Source: UBA668 sp043721915 (GTDB taxonomy: Bacteria; Actinomycetota; Acidimicrobiia; Acidimicrobiales; Ilumatobacteraceae). Taken from it: a stretch of DNA of 64,000 nt. The stretch lies in assembly GCA_043721915.1 (NCBI GenBank), contig JAYSPV010000051.1, positions 21,773-85,772 on the forward strand, given 5' to 3'. The notes beneath the pieces are model-generated. The model was not told the origin of the DNA and ran no database searches. It saw nothing but the letters and a program-made list of their open reading frames with translations. Position numbers and translations under genes: made by a program. This document shows positions 49,269-57,523 of the stretch, piece by piece; the stretch's first letter is position 1, and every line of letters starts with the position of its first letter.

Positions 49269-50175
49269 TGTTGGCGCTCCTGGAGAAGTCGTGGCGCTGC
49301 ACGAGGCGCACGGTCAACAGCGCGAGGACGATCACGAGACCGGCGATCGGCAGGATCCGTTGGATGGTCCGCCCGACCGACTCCGCGGTCGCGGCCTGGA
49401 GGATCTGCCCGCTGGCTTGTTTGTATTGCTCGACGACGGAGTAGGGCCGCAGCGTGGAGGTGACCTTGAAGAAGGTCTGCGACGTGCTGGCCGGATCGGT
49501 GATCGGGTTGAGTGATTGGGTGGGTCGCAGCCCGGAGGTGAACTGGGGGATCACGAACGTGATCACCAGCCAGGCCCCCATCGCCGACAGCAGCGCGATC
49601 GACCGCCGCCGGGTCATCAATACGGTGACCATGCCGATCAGCGCGAAGACCATCAGGTACAGCCATGACAGGGCGTAGAACAGCCCGAGGCGCCCGAAGT
49701 CGCCGGCGGCGATGGTGTGGTTGACGACGAGCAGCGAGGCGACGCTGACGAGCAGGCTGGCGGCCAGGACGACGGCGAGGACGGCGGCGGCGCTGGCGAT
49801 CTTGCCGAGCACGTAGCTGGTGCGGGTGATCTGGCGGGAGAACACGAGCCGGCCGGTGCCGTTGGTTTCGTCGTCGATGATGCTCAGGTGCCCGAGGATG
49901 AGAGCGAGCAAGGCGCCGATGAGCGGGATGTAGACGACCATGTTCGACAGCAACGACAGGGTCGGCTTGAGCAGGAACGGGTTCGGCGGTGCCGGTTTGC
50001 CGGTGGACGCGAGGAGCTTGACGGCTTCGTCGTAGACCCGCACGATCGTCTGGTGGCTGGACCAGCCGAGCACCCCGGCGAGGGCAGTCATCGTCAGCAG
50101 GGTGGCCATCAAGGCGAGGAACACCCGTTGACGCCGCAGCGACAGCACCTGATGCGATGCGATGGTGGCGATCAC
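49261..50175 (-). CDS. ABC transporter permease 2 (ABC-2 type)
   Basis: This 304-aa permease has six predicted helices. The N-terminus IATIASHQVLSLRRQRVFLAL and the coupling segment HLSIIDDETNGTGRLVFSRQITR match the sister permease, implying gene duplication within the operon. GTG 50175 overlaps the ATPase stop as GTGA, and the 3' end overlaps permease 1 by 8 nt. The long upstream frame is antisense. The cargo is unknown. Confidence 0.86.
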   Translation of the reverse strand: MIATIASHQVLSLRRQRVFLALMATLLTMTALAGVLGWSSHQTIVRVYDEAVKLLASTGKPAPPNPFLLKPTLSLLSNMVVYIPLIGALLALILGHLSIIDDETNGTGRLVFSRQITRTSYVLGKIASAAAVLAVVLAASLLVSVASLLVVNHTIAAGDFGRLGLFYALSWLYLMVFALIGMVTVLMTRRRSIALLSAMGAWLVITFVIPQFTSGLRPTQSLNPITDPASTSQTFFKVTSTLRPYSVVEQYKQASGQILQAATAESVGRTIQRILPIAGLVIVLALLTVRLVQRHDFSRSANSE

Positions 50176-50903
50176 GACGCTGTTTCCATGCGGACGTAGA
50201 TGTCCTCGAGGGAGGCGTCGTCGGGGAACCGGCGGGTGGTCTCCTCGATCGAGTCCTTGTAGATCAGTTCGCCGTGGTTGAGGACACCGATGGTGGTGCA
50301 CACCTTGGACACTTCGCTGAGCAGATGGGTGTTCATGAACACCGTCATCCCGAGGTCTGCGTTGAGGCGCAGGATCGTGGCACGCAACTGGCGCACGCCG
50401 AGCGGGTCGAGTCCTGAGGTGGGTTCGTCGAGGAAGAGCACCTTTGGGCGGTGGACGATGGCTTGGGCGATGCCGATCCGTTGGCGCATGCCGGTGGAGA
50501 ACGATCCGACCCGCTTGTTGGCGAGCTCCGCGCACTCGAGGTAGTCGAGGGTTTCGGCGACGGCCTTGCGGGGCTCGGTGACGCCGGAGAGCTTGGCGAA
50601 GAATTCGAGGTTCTCCGCCGCGGTCATGTGGCCGTACATGCGGACCTCGGCGGGCAGGTACCCGATGCAGTGTGTGACGTCGCGTCGTTCGGCGACGACG
50701 TCGTACCCGCACACCTTGGCGGTGCCGGAGGTGGGTTCGATCAGGGTGGTGAGGATGTTGATCGCGGTGGTCTTGCCGGCGCCGTTGTGGCCGAGGAATC
50801 CGAAGATCTCCCCGGCCTCGATCGTCAGGTCGATGTCGCGCAACACCGGGTCGGTGTCGTAGCGGTGGCTGAGCCCTCGTAGTTCGATGACTGGACTGTT
50901 CAC
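50172..50903 (-). CDS. ABC transporter ATP-binding protein
   Basis: This 243-aa ATPase has Walker A FLGHNGAGKTTAIN, a Q-loop near IGYLPAEVRMYG, signature FSTGMRQRIGIAQA, Walker B KVLFLDEPTSGLDP and switch His in FMNTHLLSEV. It resembles drug-export and NosF-type ATPases. It is the first gene of a four-gene operon (ATPase, two permeases, lipoprotein). The neighbouring two-component system on the same strand is a candidate regulator, as in peptide-antibiotic export modules. Confidence 0.92.
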   Translation of the reverse strand: MNSPVIELRGLSHRYDTDPVLRDIDLTIEAGEIFGFLGHNGAGKTTAINILTTLIEPTSGTAKVCGYDVVAERRDVTHCIGYLPAEVRMYGHMTAAENLEFFAKLSGVTEPRKAVAETLDYLECAELANKRVGSFSTGMRQRIGIAQAIVHRPKVLFLDEPTSGLDPLGVRQLRATILRLNADLGMTVFMNTHLLSEVSKVCTTIGVLNHGELIYKDSIEETTRRFPDDASLEDIYVRMETAS

Positions 50904-51029
50904 AGGTCCTCCTGCACGTCGGTTCTCATGAGAGCGACGGTACGGAAGGGCCTGCCAGCGCCCGGGCGGCCCTCGGCCAGAACACGGCCAGAACTCGCGC
51001 CTCGTCGGCGGCCGTTGGAGCGGGTCGTG

Positions 51030-52403
51030 TCAGGTCGGCTGGTGGGTTGGGAGTTCGACGGTGAAGGTCGCGCCGTGTGGATCGCTGTCAGTGACAGTGA
51101 TCGAGCCGTGATGGCTGGCGACGACGTCGGCCACGATCGCGAGACCGAGTCCGGTGCCGCCGGTGTCGCGGGTGCGTGCGGTGTCGACACGCACGAAGCG
51201 TTCGAAGACGATGTCGCGGACCTCGGCTGGGATTCCGAGCCCGTCATCGGCGACCTGCAGCTGAACCGTCGCCGCCTGCTTCGTCAGGGTGATGGTGATG
51301 CGGTGCTCGGCGTGCTCCTCGGCGTTGTGCACGAGGTTGCGCATCATGCGGTGCAACTGTTCGGGGTCACCGTCGACAATCGCGGACGAGTCGGCACCTA
51401 ACACGTTCACGTCGACATCGTTGCGGCGGATCCCGCCGGCTGCGTCGGCCGCGACCTCGAAGAGATCGACCTGCTGATGTGGCCGTTGCTGATTGGAGTC
51501 GAGCCTGGCCAGGAGCAACAGATCTTCGGTGAGGTGCTGGAGCCGTTCGACGTCGCCGAGGGTGTCCCGGGCGACGTCGTGCCATGCTGTCCGCTCGGGG
51601 TGGGTGACCGAGATCTCCAGGTCGGCACGGAGGGCAGCGAGCGGCCCGCGCAGTTCGTGGCTGGCGTCGGCGACGAAGCGGCGTTGCTGCTCGGCCGAGC
51701 TGTCAAGTCGTGCGAGGGTCTCGTTGACGGTGACCGCCAGCTCACCGATCTCGTCGTGTGTCTCGGGTACCGGTACTCGGCGATGGAGGTCGCTGGCGGT
51801 GATGTCGGCCATCGTGCGCGTGATCCGGCGCACCGGTCGCAGTGTCCGTCCGACGGCCCACCACGTGACCGCGGCAACAACGAGCACGAGCAGGGGTAGC
51901 CCGATCGCGAGCACCGTGATGACTGCGGCTGACGTGTCGTCAGCGTTCTCCAGGCTTTCGCCGGTGTACACGGTGACCACGCCGGCATCCGTCGTGGTGT
52001 TCAGCGCGATCACCCGCATCGCGTCGGCCTGGTCGAGCGGATCGATCGGAATCGTGAGCACCAATGGCGTCGTGCCGGATGGCTTGACGGACGAGACGGC
52101 GGGTTCGCCGTCGATGTTCCCGGTCGACGCGATAACCGTGCCCGTTTCGTCGACGACCTGCACGAACGCCGACTCCTCGCCGGGTAACGCCAACGTCGTT
52201 GGAAGGGCGCCGGCCTCCGCCAATGCGGCGACATCGCGAGCGCGCAGCGTGGCGGCGGTCGTCGCGGCGGTATCGAGCCGGCTGCGCACCAACCCGACCA
52301 GCAACACCGCACTGACCGCGAGCGCGATGCCGACGGTGAGCACCGCGACGGCGGTGACCCGCAACCGGAGCCCGACCCGGCGCCGGACTCGGTCAGCGGC
52401 CAT
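51030..52403 (-). CDS. Sensor histidine kinase (system 2)
   Basis: This 457-aa membrane kinase has helices at about residues 17-37 and 165-185 around a sensor of about 125 residues. HAMP follows, then the H box VADASHELRGPLAALRADLE, in which G replaces the usual T after R. N box NLVHNAEEHAE and G boxes DDGLGIP and GTGLGLAIV are intact. The H-box change occurs in some families and need not impair function. The start is ATG 52403. It overlaps the regulator by 11 nt. Confidence 0.91.
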   Translation of the reverse strand: MAADRVRRRVGLRLRVTAVAVLTVGIALAVSAVLLVGLVRSRLDTAATTAATLRARDVAALAEAGALPTTLALPGEESAFVQVVDETGTVIASTGNIDGEPAVSSVKPSGTTPLVLTIPIDPLDQADAMRVIALNTTTDAGVVTVYTGESLENADDTSAAVITVLAIGLPLLVLVVAAVTWWAVGRTLRPVRRITRTMADITASDLHRRVPVPETHDEIGELAVTVNETLARLDSSAEQQRRFVADASHELRGPLAALRADLEISVTHPERTAWHDVARDTLGDVERLQHLTEDLLLLARLDSNQQRPHQQVDLFEVAADAAGGIRRNDVDVNVLGADSSAIVDGDPEQLHRMMRNLVHNAEEHAEHRITITLTKQAATVQLQVADDGLGIPAEVRDIVFERFVRVDTARTRDTGGTGLGLAIVADVVASHHGSITVTDSDPHGATFTVELPTHQPT

Positions 52404-53070
52404 CAGGAACGAGGCGGTAGCCGGAACCTCGAACGGTACGAAGACTGTGCACGCGGAACGGCTTGTCGATCTTGCGGCGGATGTTCGACATGTGCACCTC
52501 GATCACGCTCGGGTCGCCCTCGTAGGCGAAATCCCAGGCATGCTCGAGCAGGTCGGCCTTGGAGACGACCTCGCCGTTGCGGCGGGCGAGGAACTCGACG
52601 ATCGAGAACTCCTTCGCCGTCAACTCGATCACCTGGCCGCCCCGACTGCACGTCCGCGTCGCAGGATCGACGACCAGATCTCCCACCGTCAGCTGCACCG
52701 GTCGCTCTGCCGCGCCGCGTCGCAGCAGCGCCCGGAGGTGCGCGACGAGCACCACATAGGAGAACGGTTTGGTCAGGTAGTCATCGGCGCCGGTGTCGAG
52801 CGCTTCGGCCTCGTCGAGATCGCCGTCTTTGGCGGTGAGCATCAGGATCGGTGTCCAGTTGCCCAGCTCCCTCAGACGTGCACAGACCTGGAAGCCGTTC
52901 ACCTTCGGCAGCATGATGTCGAGCACGATCGCGTCGTAGGCGTTCTCCGACGCCAGCCACAGGCCTTGTTCTCCATCGAGGGCGTTGTCGACAGAGAAGC
53001 CTTCGGCCTCCAACCCGCGCCGCAGCGTCGACGCCAGCCGCTTGTCGTCCTCGACCACCAGGATCCTCAT
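52393..53070 (-). CDS. OmpR-family response regulator (system 2)
   Basis: This 225-aa regulator has phospho-acceptor Asp51 in AIVLDIMLPK, acidic EDD at 7-9, TAKDGD and TKPFSYVVL in the receiver. A winged helix follows (LTAKEFSIVEFLARRNGEVV...DPSVIEVHMSNIRRKIDKPF) of the PhoB/QseB type. The start is ATG 53070; the much longer frame upstream runs antisense through the divergent gene and is not coding. Its probable target is the divergent acidic secreted protein, whose upstream region carries tandem repeats. Confidence 0.93.
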   Translation of the reverse strand: MRILVVEDDKRLASTLRRGLEAEGFSVDNALDGEQGLWLASENAYDAIVLDIMLPKVNGFQVCARLRELGNWTPILMLTAKDGDLDEAEALDTGADDYLTKPFSYVVLVAHLRALLRRGAAERPVQLTVGDLVVDPATRTCSRGGQVIELTAKEFSIVEFLARRNGEVVSKADLLEHAWDFAYEGDPSVIEVHMSNIRRKIDKPFRVHSLRTVRGSGYRLVPDGR

Positions 53071-53091
53071 GACCACAGCGTGACAGACCGA

Positions 53092-53148
53092 ACCTGAAGC
53101 CTGGCCGAAGTGCGGCTTCAGGTCGCTTCGGGTCGGCTCAAGGTTGCG
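53092..53148. promoter_or_regulatory. Inverted and tandem direct repeats between system 2 and the acidic protein gene
   Basis: ACCTGAAGCC (53092-53101) and GGCTTCAGGT (53114-53123) are a perfect 10-bp inverted repeat. Directly overlapping, CTTCAGGTCG, CTTCGGGTCG and GCTCAAGGTT recur at a 10-11 bp period (53117 to about 53147). Tandem repeats in helical phase are the usual OmpR-family operator form. Confidence 0.6.
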
Positions 53149-53211
53149 AAGCGCACCCTGGCCACATCGGAACGGAACTCCCGACCCGAGCAACACGAAA
53201 GGACCCTTCCC

Positions 53212-53709
53212 ATGACCTCCCGATTGAAGAAGGCCAGTTACACCGCCATCATCGGTCTCGGCCTGTTCGCCGGCGCCGCCGGCATCGCCGCTGCGACTGG
53301 TAGTAGCGGTGGCACTCCGGCCCCCGCCTCGCCTGCCGTGGTCGCTCCGACCCCGGCAGCCGACACTCCGGCAGCGAAGGAAGCCCCGGACGCCAACGAG
53401 GCTCCCGGCGACACCGGGGTCAACTGCGAGGACGGCATCGACACCGCCACCGGCGCCGAATGCGACGGCGGCCCCGCAGCCGCACAAGCCGACGAGGCCA
53501 CCGAGGCTCCCGAGGCTCCCGACGCCGCCGAAGCCAACGACGCGACCGAAGCCAACGACGCGAACGCGACTGGCAGCGACGAGGCCGACGGCGTGAACTG
53601 CGAGGACGGCATCGACTCCGCCACCGGTGCCGAGTGCGATGGTGGGCCGTCGGCCAACCAAGACAACGATTCCAGCGAGCCGGCAGGCGTCGAGGACGCC
53701 AACGACTGA
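53212..53709 (+). CDS. Secreted acidic protein with duplicated NCEDGID module
   Basis: This 165-aa exported protein has a signal peptide (ASYTAIIGLGLFAGAAGIAAA), then Pro/Ala-rich and Glu/Asp/Ala-rich low-complexity linkers. A roughly 20-residue module occurs twice, each NCEDGID-(T/S)-ATGAECDGGP with two Cys and many acidic residues, which suggests a small disulfide-bonded or metal-binding (calcium or copper) unit. No family is recognised. The start is ATG 53212, with GAAAGGA 8 nt upstream. It is divergent from the system 2 regulator and likely its target. Confidence 0.75.
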   Translation: MTSRLKKASYTAIIGLGLFAGAAGIAAATGSSGGTPAPASPAVVAPTPAADTPAAKEAPDANEAPGDTGVNCEDGIDTATGAECDGGPAAAQADEATEAPEAPDAAEANDATEANDANATGSDEADGVNCEDGIDSATGAECDGGPSANQDNDSSEPAGVEDAND

Positions 53710-53736
53710 ACCCGACTGGACGGTTGTCATCTGCAA

Positions 53737-53767
53737 GGAGGGGAGGATCGAATCGATCCTCCCCTCC
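53737..53767. terminator. Strong bidirectional hairpin terminator
   Basis: GGAGGGGAGGATCGA (53737-53751) is followed at once by its complement ending TCCTCCCCTCC (to 53767). The stem is about 14 bp with a minimal loop. It lies between two convergent genes. Confidence 0.75.
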
Positions 53768-53785
53768 GGCGCGCAGCGAGAGCCA

Positions 53786-55087
53786 TCACGTCGGGGTTCG
53801 AAGGGTTCGTTGCAGAACGATGTCGATCTGCGGGTGGGGTGCGTCACGCGTGATGGTCAACCGTCCCGGCAGCGCCTCGACGAGCCGGCGAGCCAAGGGC
53901 AGACCCAGCCCGTGAAGGGATGTGTCGTCCTGATGTGACGGCGGTTCGTCCTGCGTCGTCGGGGTGCTGAAACCCGGTCCTTCGTCGGTGACCGAGATCG
54001 TGACGGTCGTCTCGGTGACCGTGTGGTCGACGCGAACCTCGCCTGCACCGTGTCGAAGGGCGTTGTCGACCAACACATCGAGCGCGTGACGAAGTACAGC
54101 GGCGCTGCCGCGCACCGTCGGCGCGTAGCGAGCAGCGGCGATCGCCAGCGGGCGGTCAGCATGATTGAACCGGCCCCGCCAGTTCTCTTCGATCTCGGCG
54201 AACACCTCGGCGAGAACAAGGGGAGCAGTGGCGATCTCGGAGGTTCGAGCGATGGTGAGCAGCTCGGTGATCGTCCGTTCCAGCCGGTCGATGTCGCTGA
54301 GCGCCTCGTGAAGTACTTCCGTGTGATCAGCCCTCGGGAAGGCCAGTTCGGTTTCGATCGCGGCTCGCAAGCCGGCGATCGGGGTTCGCAGTTGATGCGA
54401 TGCATCGGTGCTGAACGAACGCTCTCGGCTCACGAGGTCATCGAGTCGGCGCGCTGTCACGTTCAATGCCTGGCCTGCCTGATCGAGCTCAGGGACGCTA
54501 CTGTGAGGTACATCGATCGTGAAGTCGCCGTCGCCGAGGTCGACCGCCGCATCCCGGAGGCGCCTCACCGGTCGTGCCAACCGGCCGGCGAGCACGTAGC
54601 CGATCGCCGCACCGATCACCAGCACGCCGACGGCCAGGGCGGCGAGCAGTGTGACGATCCGGCGCGTCCGCGAATCGCTGGCCGCGGTGGACTGCTCAGC
54701 GCGGATCACGCCGATCACCCGCTCGTCAGCAGCGACCGGAACGGCGACGACCCGAGCGCCACTGAGCTCGACGTCGGCGATCCGATTGCCGAGAGCCTCC
54801 GTCGTCGACGCGTCAGCGACCGCCGGCCCCGATCCGGCGATCAGCGCGCCGGTGTTGTCGTAGAGCGCGAGGACGATCCCATCGCTGTTCGTCGGGAGTT
54901 CCACCGGATCGTTACTCGTCGCGAAGTCGGCCGGCACCTGTCGCGACGCCAGAACGGCCGCGCGCTCGACTCGCAGCGCGGCGTCGTCGTCGACGAAGCG
55001 TTGGACGACGATCGCCAACGGGACACCGAACAAAACGACCGCCACCGTCGTCACGGACAGGATCGCGGCGAGGATCCGTCGCCTCAC
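53786..55087 (-). CDS. Sensor histidine kinase (system 3)
   Basis: This 433-aa membrane kinase has helix 1 at about residues 8-30, a sensor of about 115 residues, helix 2 (LLAALAVGVLVIGAAIGYVLA) and HAMP. The H box STDASHQLRTPIAGLRAAIE has Gln rather than Glu after His, an H box form seen in one actinobacterial kinase group. N box VLVDNALRHGAG and G boxes DEGPGFS and HGLGLPLARR are complete. GTG 55087 overlaps the regulator stop as GTGA. It closely resembles the kinase at 57520-58809. Confidence 0.91.
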   Translation of the reverse strand: MRRRILAAILSVTTVAVVLFGVPLAIVVQRFVDDDAALRVERAAVLASRQVPADFATSNDPVELPTNSDGIVLALYDNTGALIAGSGPAVADASTTEALGNRIADVELSGARVVAVPVAADERVIGVIRAEQSTAASDSRTRRIVTLLAALAVGVLVIGAAIGYVLAGRLARPVRRLRDAAVDLGDGDFTIDVPHSSVPELDQAGQALNVTARRLDDLVSRERSFSTDASHQLRTPIAGLRAAIETELAFPRADHTEVLHEALSDIDRLERTITELLTIARTSEIATAPLVLAEVFAEIEENWRGRFNHADRPLAIAAARYAPTVRGSAAVLRHALDVLVDNALRHGAGEVRVDHTVTETTVTISVTDEGPGFSTPTTQDEPPSHQDDTSLHGLGLPLARRLVEALPGRLTITRDAPHPQIDIVLQRTLRTPT

Positions 55088-55764
55088 GACAACTCGAATC
55101 GGTAGCCGACACCGCGCAGGGTCGTGATCCGGCTGACGCCGTCAGCGGGATCGATCTTGCGGCGCAGCGCTGCGATGTGGAAGTCGAGGGTCTTGGTCGA
55201 GCCGAACCAGTGCTCGTCCCACACGTCAGCCATCAGCGTCTCGCGTGACACAGCGTTGCCGGCATCACCCACGAGGCGCGCCAGCAGGTCGAACTCCTTG
55301 GCCCGCAGGACCAACTCGTCGCCGTGAACCCATGCGCGTCGGGCATTGCCGTCGACGACCAGATTGCCCACTGTCGCCCGCGATTCGCCGCGTGGTTCGG
55401 CCCGACGGAACTGCGCACGCAGACGTGCCAGCAACTCGGCGAGCTTGAACGGCTTGGTGATGTAGTCGATCGCACCGGCATCGAGGCCGACCACCACATC
55501 GAGCTCCTCATCGCGAGCAGTGAGCATCACCACATCGATCGTCGAGTCACCCCGATGGATCTCCCGGCACACCTCGAGGCCGTCCATGTCCGGTAGACCC
55601 AGATCCAACAGCACCAGATCTGGGCGCATCGCGGCCACCGCGGTCAACGAGCCTCGCCCGGTCGACTCCCAACGGGCCTCGTAGCCACTTCCCTCGAGGG
55701 CGCGCAGCAATGTCGCTCCGATGCGTTCGTCGTCCTCGACAATCAAGATCCGTTCACCGGGCAC
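55084..55764 (-). CDS. OmpR-family response regulator (system 3)
   Basis: This 226-aa regulator has receiver Asp54 in LVLLDLGLPD, EDD at 10-12, TARDEE and TKPFKLAEL. The winged helix contains LRAKEFDLLARLVGDAGNAV and WFGSTKTLDFHIAALRRKI. The STKTLD(F/M)H turn is shared with the system 4 regulator, indicating a common ancestor and perhaps similar DNA sites. The start is ATG 55764. It is divergent from the COG4705 gene, with about 250 bp between that hold its promoter and no gene. Confidence 0.93.
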   Translation of the reverse strand: MPGERILIVEDDERIGATLLRALEGSGYEARWESTGRGSLTAVAAMRPDLVLLDLGLPDMDGLEVCREIHRGDSTIDVVMLTARDEELDVVVGLDAGAIDYITKPFKLAELLARLRAQFRRAEPRGESRATVGNLVVDGNARRAWVHGDELVLRAKEFDLLARLVGDAGNAVSRETLMADVWDEHWFGSTKTLDFHIAALRRKIDPADGVSRITTLRGVGYRFELS

Positions 55765-56012
55765 GACCCAACGGTACGGCAGCCCGACCGGTGATCGCAG
55801 CCATCGTGACCAGTTCTGGCCGTCCGCTCACCTTCACCTGTGGACCCCCTCGACTGCCCTTCGAAGCCGCACGGCGCAGTGGCCGGCGGTGCGCGCAGCA
55901 TCGGACCAGCGCTCCGCCTTGGATCAACGATTTACCGAGCGTTGAACGTGGGATGACCGAACCAATCGCTCGAGACCCGCATGCTCATCTCAACGAAATC
56001 GAAAGGACCGCC

Positions 56013-56843
56013 ATGTCTCACCCCCAGTCAATGCTGCACCCGTCCCCCGAACTGCGCGCCAAGCTGAGCAAGGTCCCCGAGGTCACGCTCTACTTCTGGG
56101 TCATCAAGGTGCTGTGCACCACCGTGGGCGAGACGTTCGCCGACTTCATCAACGGCAAGCTCGGCGACAACCTGAACACCACCACCCTCGTGATGGGTTC
56201 GCTGCTGGCGGTTGCGTTGGTGGTGCAGTTCCGCGTGCCTGAGTACATCCCCGGGGTGTACTGGGTGGCCGTCGTGTTGATCAGCGTCGTGGGCACACTG
56301 ATCACCGACAACATGGTCGAGCACTTCGGTGTATCGCTTAACACCAGCACCATCGTGTTCGCCGTGTTGATGTTCGCGTCCTTCGGCGTCTGGTACGCCA
56401 GCGAGAGAACTCTGTCGATCCACTCGATTCACACCGCCAAGCGCGAGGCGTTCTACTGGGTGGCCATCCTGTTCACCTTCGCGCTCGGCACCGCCGCCGG
56501 CGACCTGATCGGCGAGCAGTACAACCTCGGCTACTTCAAGTCAGTGCTGCTGTTCGCTGGCATCATTACTGTCATCGCTGTCGCACACCTCAAGTTTCAT
56601 CTCAATGCCATCTTCGCCTTCTGGGCGGCGTACGTCATCACGCGCCCGCTCGGCGCCTCAATCGGCGACCTGCTGTCGCAGCCCCGTACGGTCGCTGCGG
56701 ACGCCGACCCTGGAACCCAAACAGGCCTCGGCCTCGGAACCACCGTCACGAGCATCATCTTTCTTGCGGCGATTCTGGGGGTCGTGCTCTACATGACGAA
56801 CCTCCAGCGTCGCCAGCCCGTGCTCATCGACGAAGCCGAATAG
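56013..56843 (+). CDS. COG4705-type polytopic membrane protein
   Basis: This 276-aa membrane protein has about eight helices. It contains an internal repeat in which KVPEVTLYFWVIKVLCTTVGE near residue 25 is echoed by KREAFYWVAILFTFALGTAAGD near residue 145. This pattern (K..E..YFW...T..GE/D) is that of COG4705 uncharacterised membrane-anchored proteins. The start is ATG 56013, with AAAGGA 7 nt upstream. It lies between two related two-component systems and 11 nt before the second, so it is probably controlled by one of them. Confidence 0.8.
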   Translation: MSHPQSMLHPSPELRAKLSKVPEVTLYFWVIKVLCTTVGETFADFINGKLGDNLNTTTLVMGSLLAVALVVQFRVPEYIPGVYWVAVVLISVVGTLITDNMVEHFGVSLNTSTIVFAVLMFASFGVWYASERTLSIHSIHTAKREAFYWVAILFTFALGTAAGDLIGEQYNLGYFKSVLLFAGIITVIAVAHLKFHLNAIFAFWAAYVITRPLGASIGDLLSQPRTVAADADPGTQTGLGLGTTVTSIIFLAAILGVVLYMTNLQRRQPVLIDEAE

Positions 56844-56854
56844 AGGGAGACCGG

Positions 56855-57523
56855 GTGGATCGGCGAATCCTGGTCGTCGAGGACGACGAATCCATCGGAC
56901 GGATCGTCGCCGAGTCGCTCGAAGCCCACGGTTACCGGGTCGAGTGGTGCACTGGTGGCGCCTCGGCGATGTCGGCGATCGGCCGGTCCATCCCGGATCT
57001 TGTGCTCCTCGACGCAGGCCTGCCTGACATCGACGGATTCACGCTGTGCCGCCAGCTGCGCGAACAACATCCTGATCTACCGATCGTGCTGGTCACCGCA
57101 CGAGACGCCGAGATCGACGTCGTCGTCGGTCTCGACGCCGGTGCCAGCGACTACGTCACCAAACCGTTCTCGATGAACGTGCTCCTCGCCCGAGTTCGCG
57201 CCCACCTCCGCGCCACTGCGGTAGGCCCCGACGAAGCCCTCGAACTGGGCACCCTGAGGGTCGACCCGGCCGCCTACGTCGCGACCGTGGACGGCGCACC
57301 GGTCGATTTGCGTCGCCGCGAGTTCGAACTGCTCGCCCTGCTGTGCCGCGAAGCGGGTCGGGTCGTCACCCGCGAACGGCTCCTCGCCGAAGTGTGGGAC
57401 CTGCACTGGGAGACCTCGACCAAGACCCTCGACATGCACGTCATGGCATTGCGCCGCAAACTTGGCGATGCGATCGAGATCGCCACGGTCCGCGGGGTCG
57501 GCTACCGGCTGGTGGCCCCTTGA
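56855..57523 (+). CDS. OmpR-family response regulator (system 4)
   Basis: This 222-aa regulator has Asp53 in LVLLDAGLPD, EDD at 9-11, TARDAE and TKPFSMNVL. The winged helix includes LRRREFELLALLCREAGRVV and HWETSTKTLDMHVMALRRKL. It is a clear paralog of the system 3 regulator. The start is GTG 56855, with AGGGAG about 7 nt upstream. It follows the COG4705 gene on the same strand and overlaps its kinase as TTGA. Confidence 0.93.
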   Translation: MDRRILVVEDDESIGRIVAESLEAHGYRVEWCTGGASAMSAIGRSIPDLVLLDAGLPDIDGFTLCRQLREQHPDLPIVLVTARDAEIDVVVGLDAGASDYVTKPFSMNVLLARVRAHLRATAVGPDEALELGTLRVDPAAYVATVDGAPVDLRRREFELLALLCREAGRVVTRERLLAEVWDLHWETSTKTLDMHVMALRRKLGDAIEIATVRGVGYRLVAP

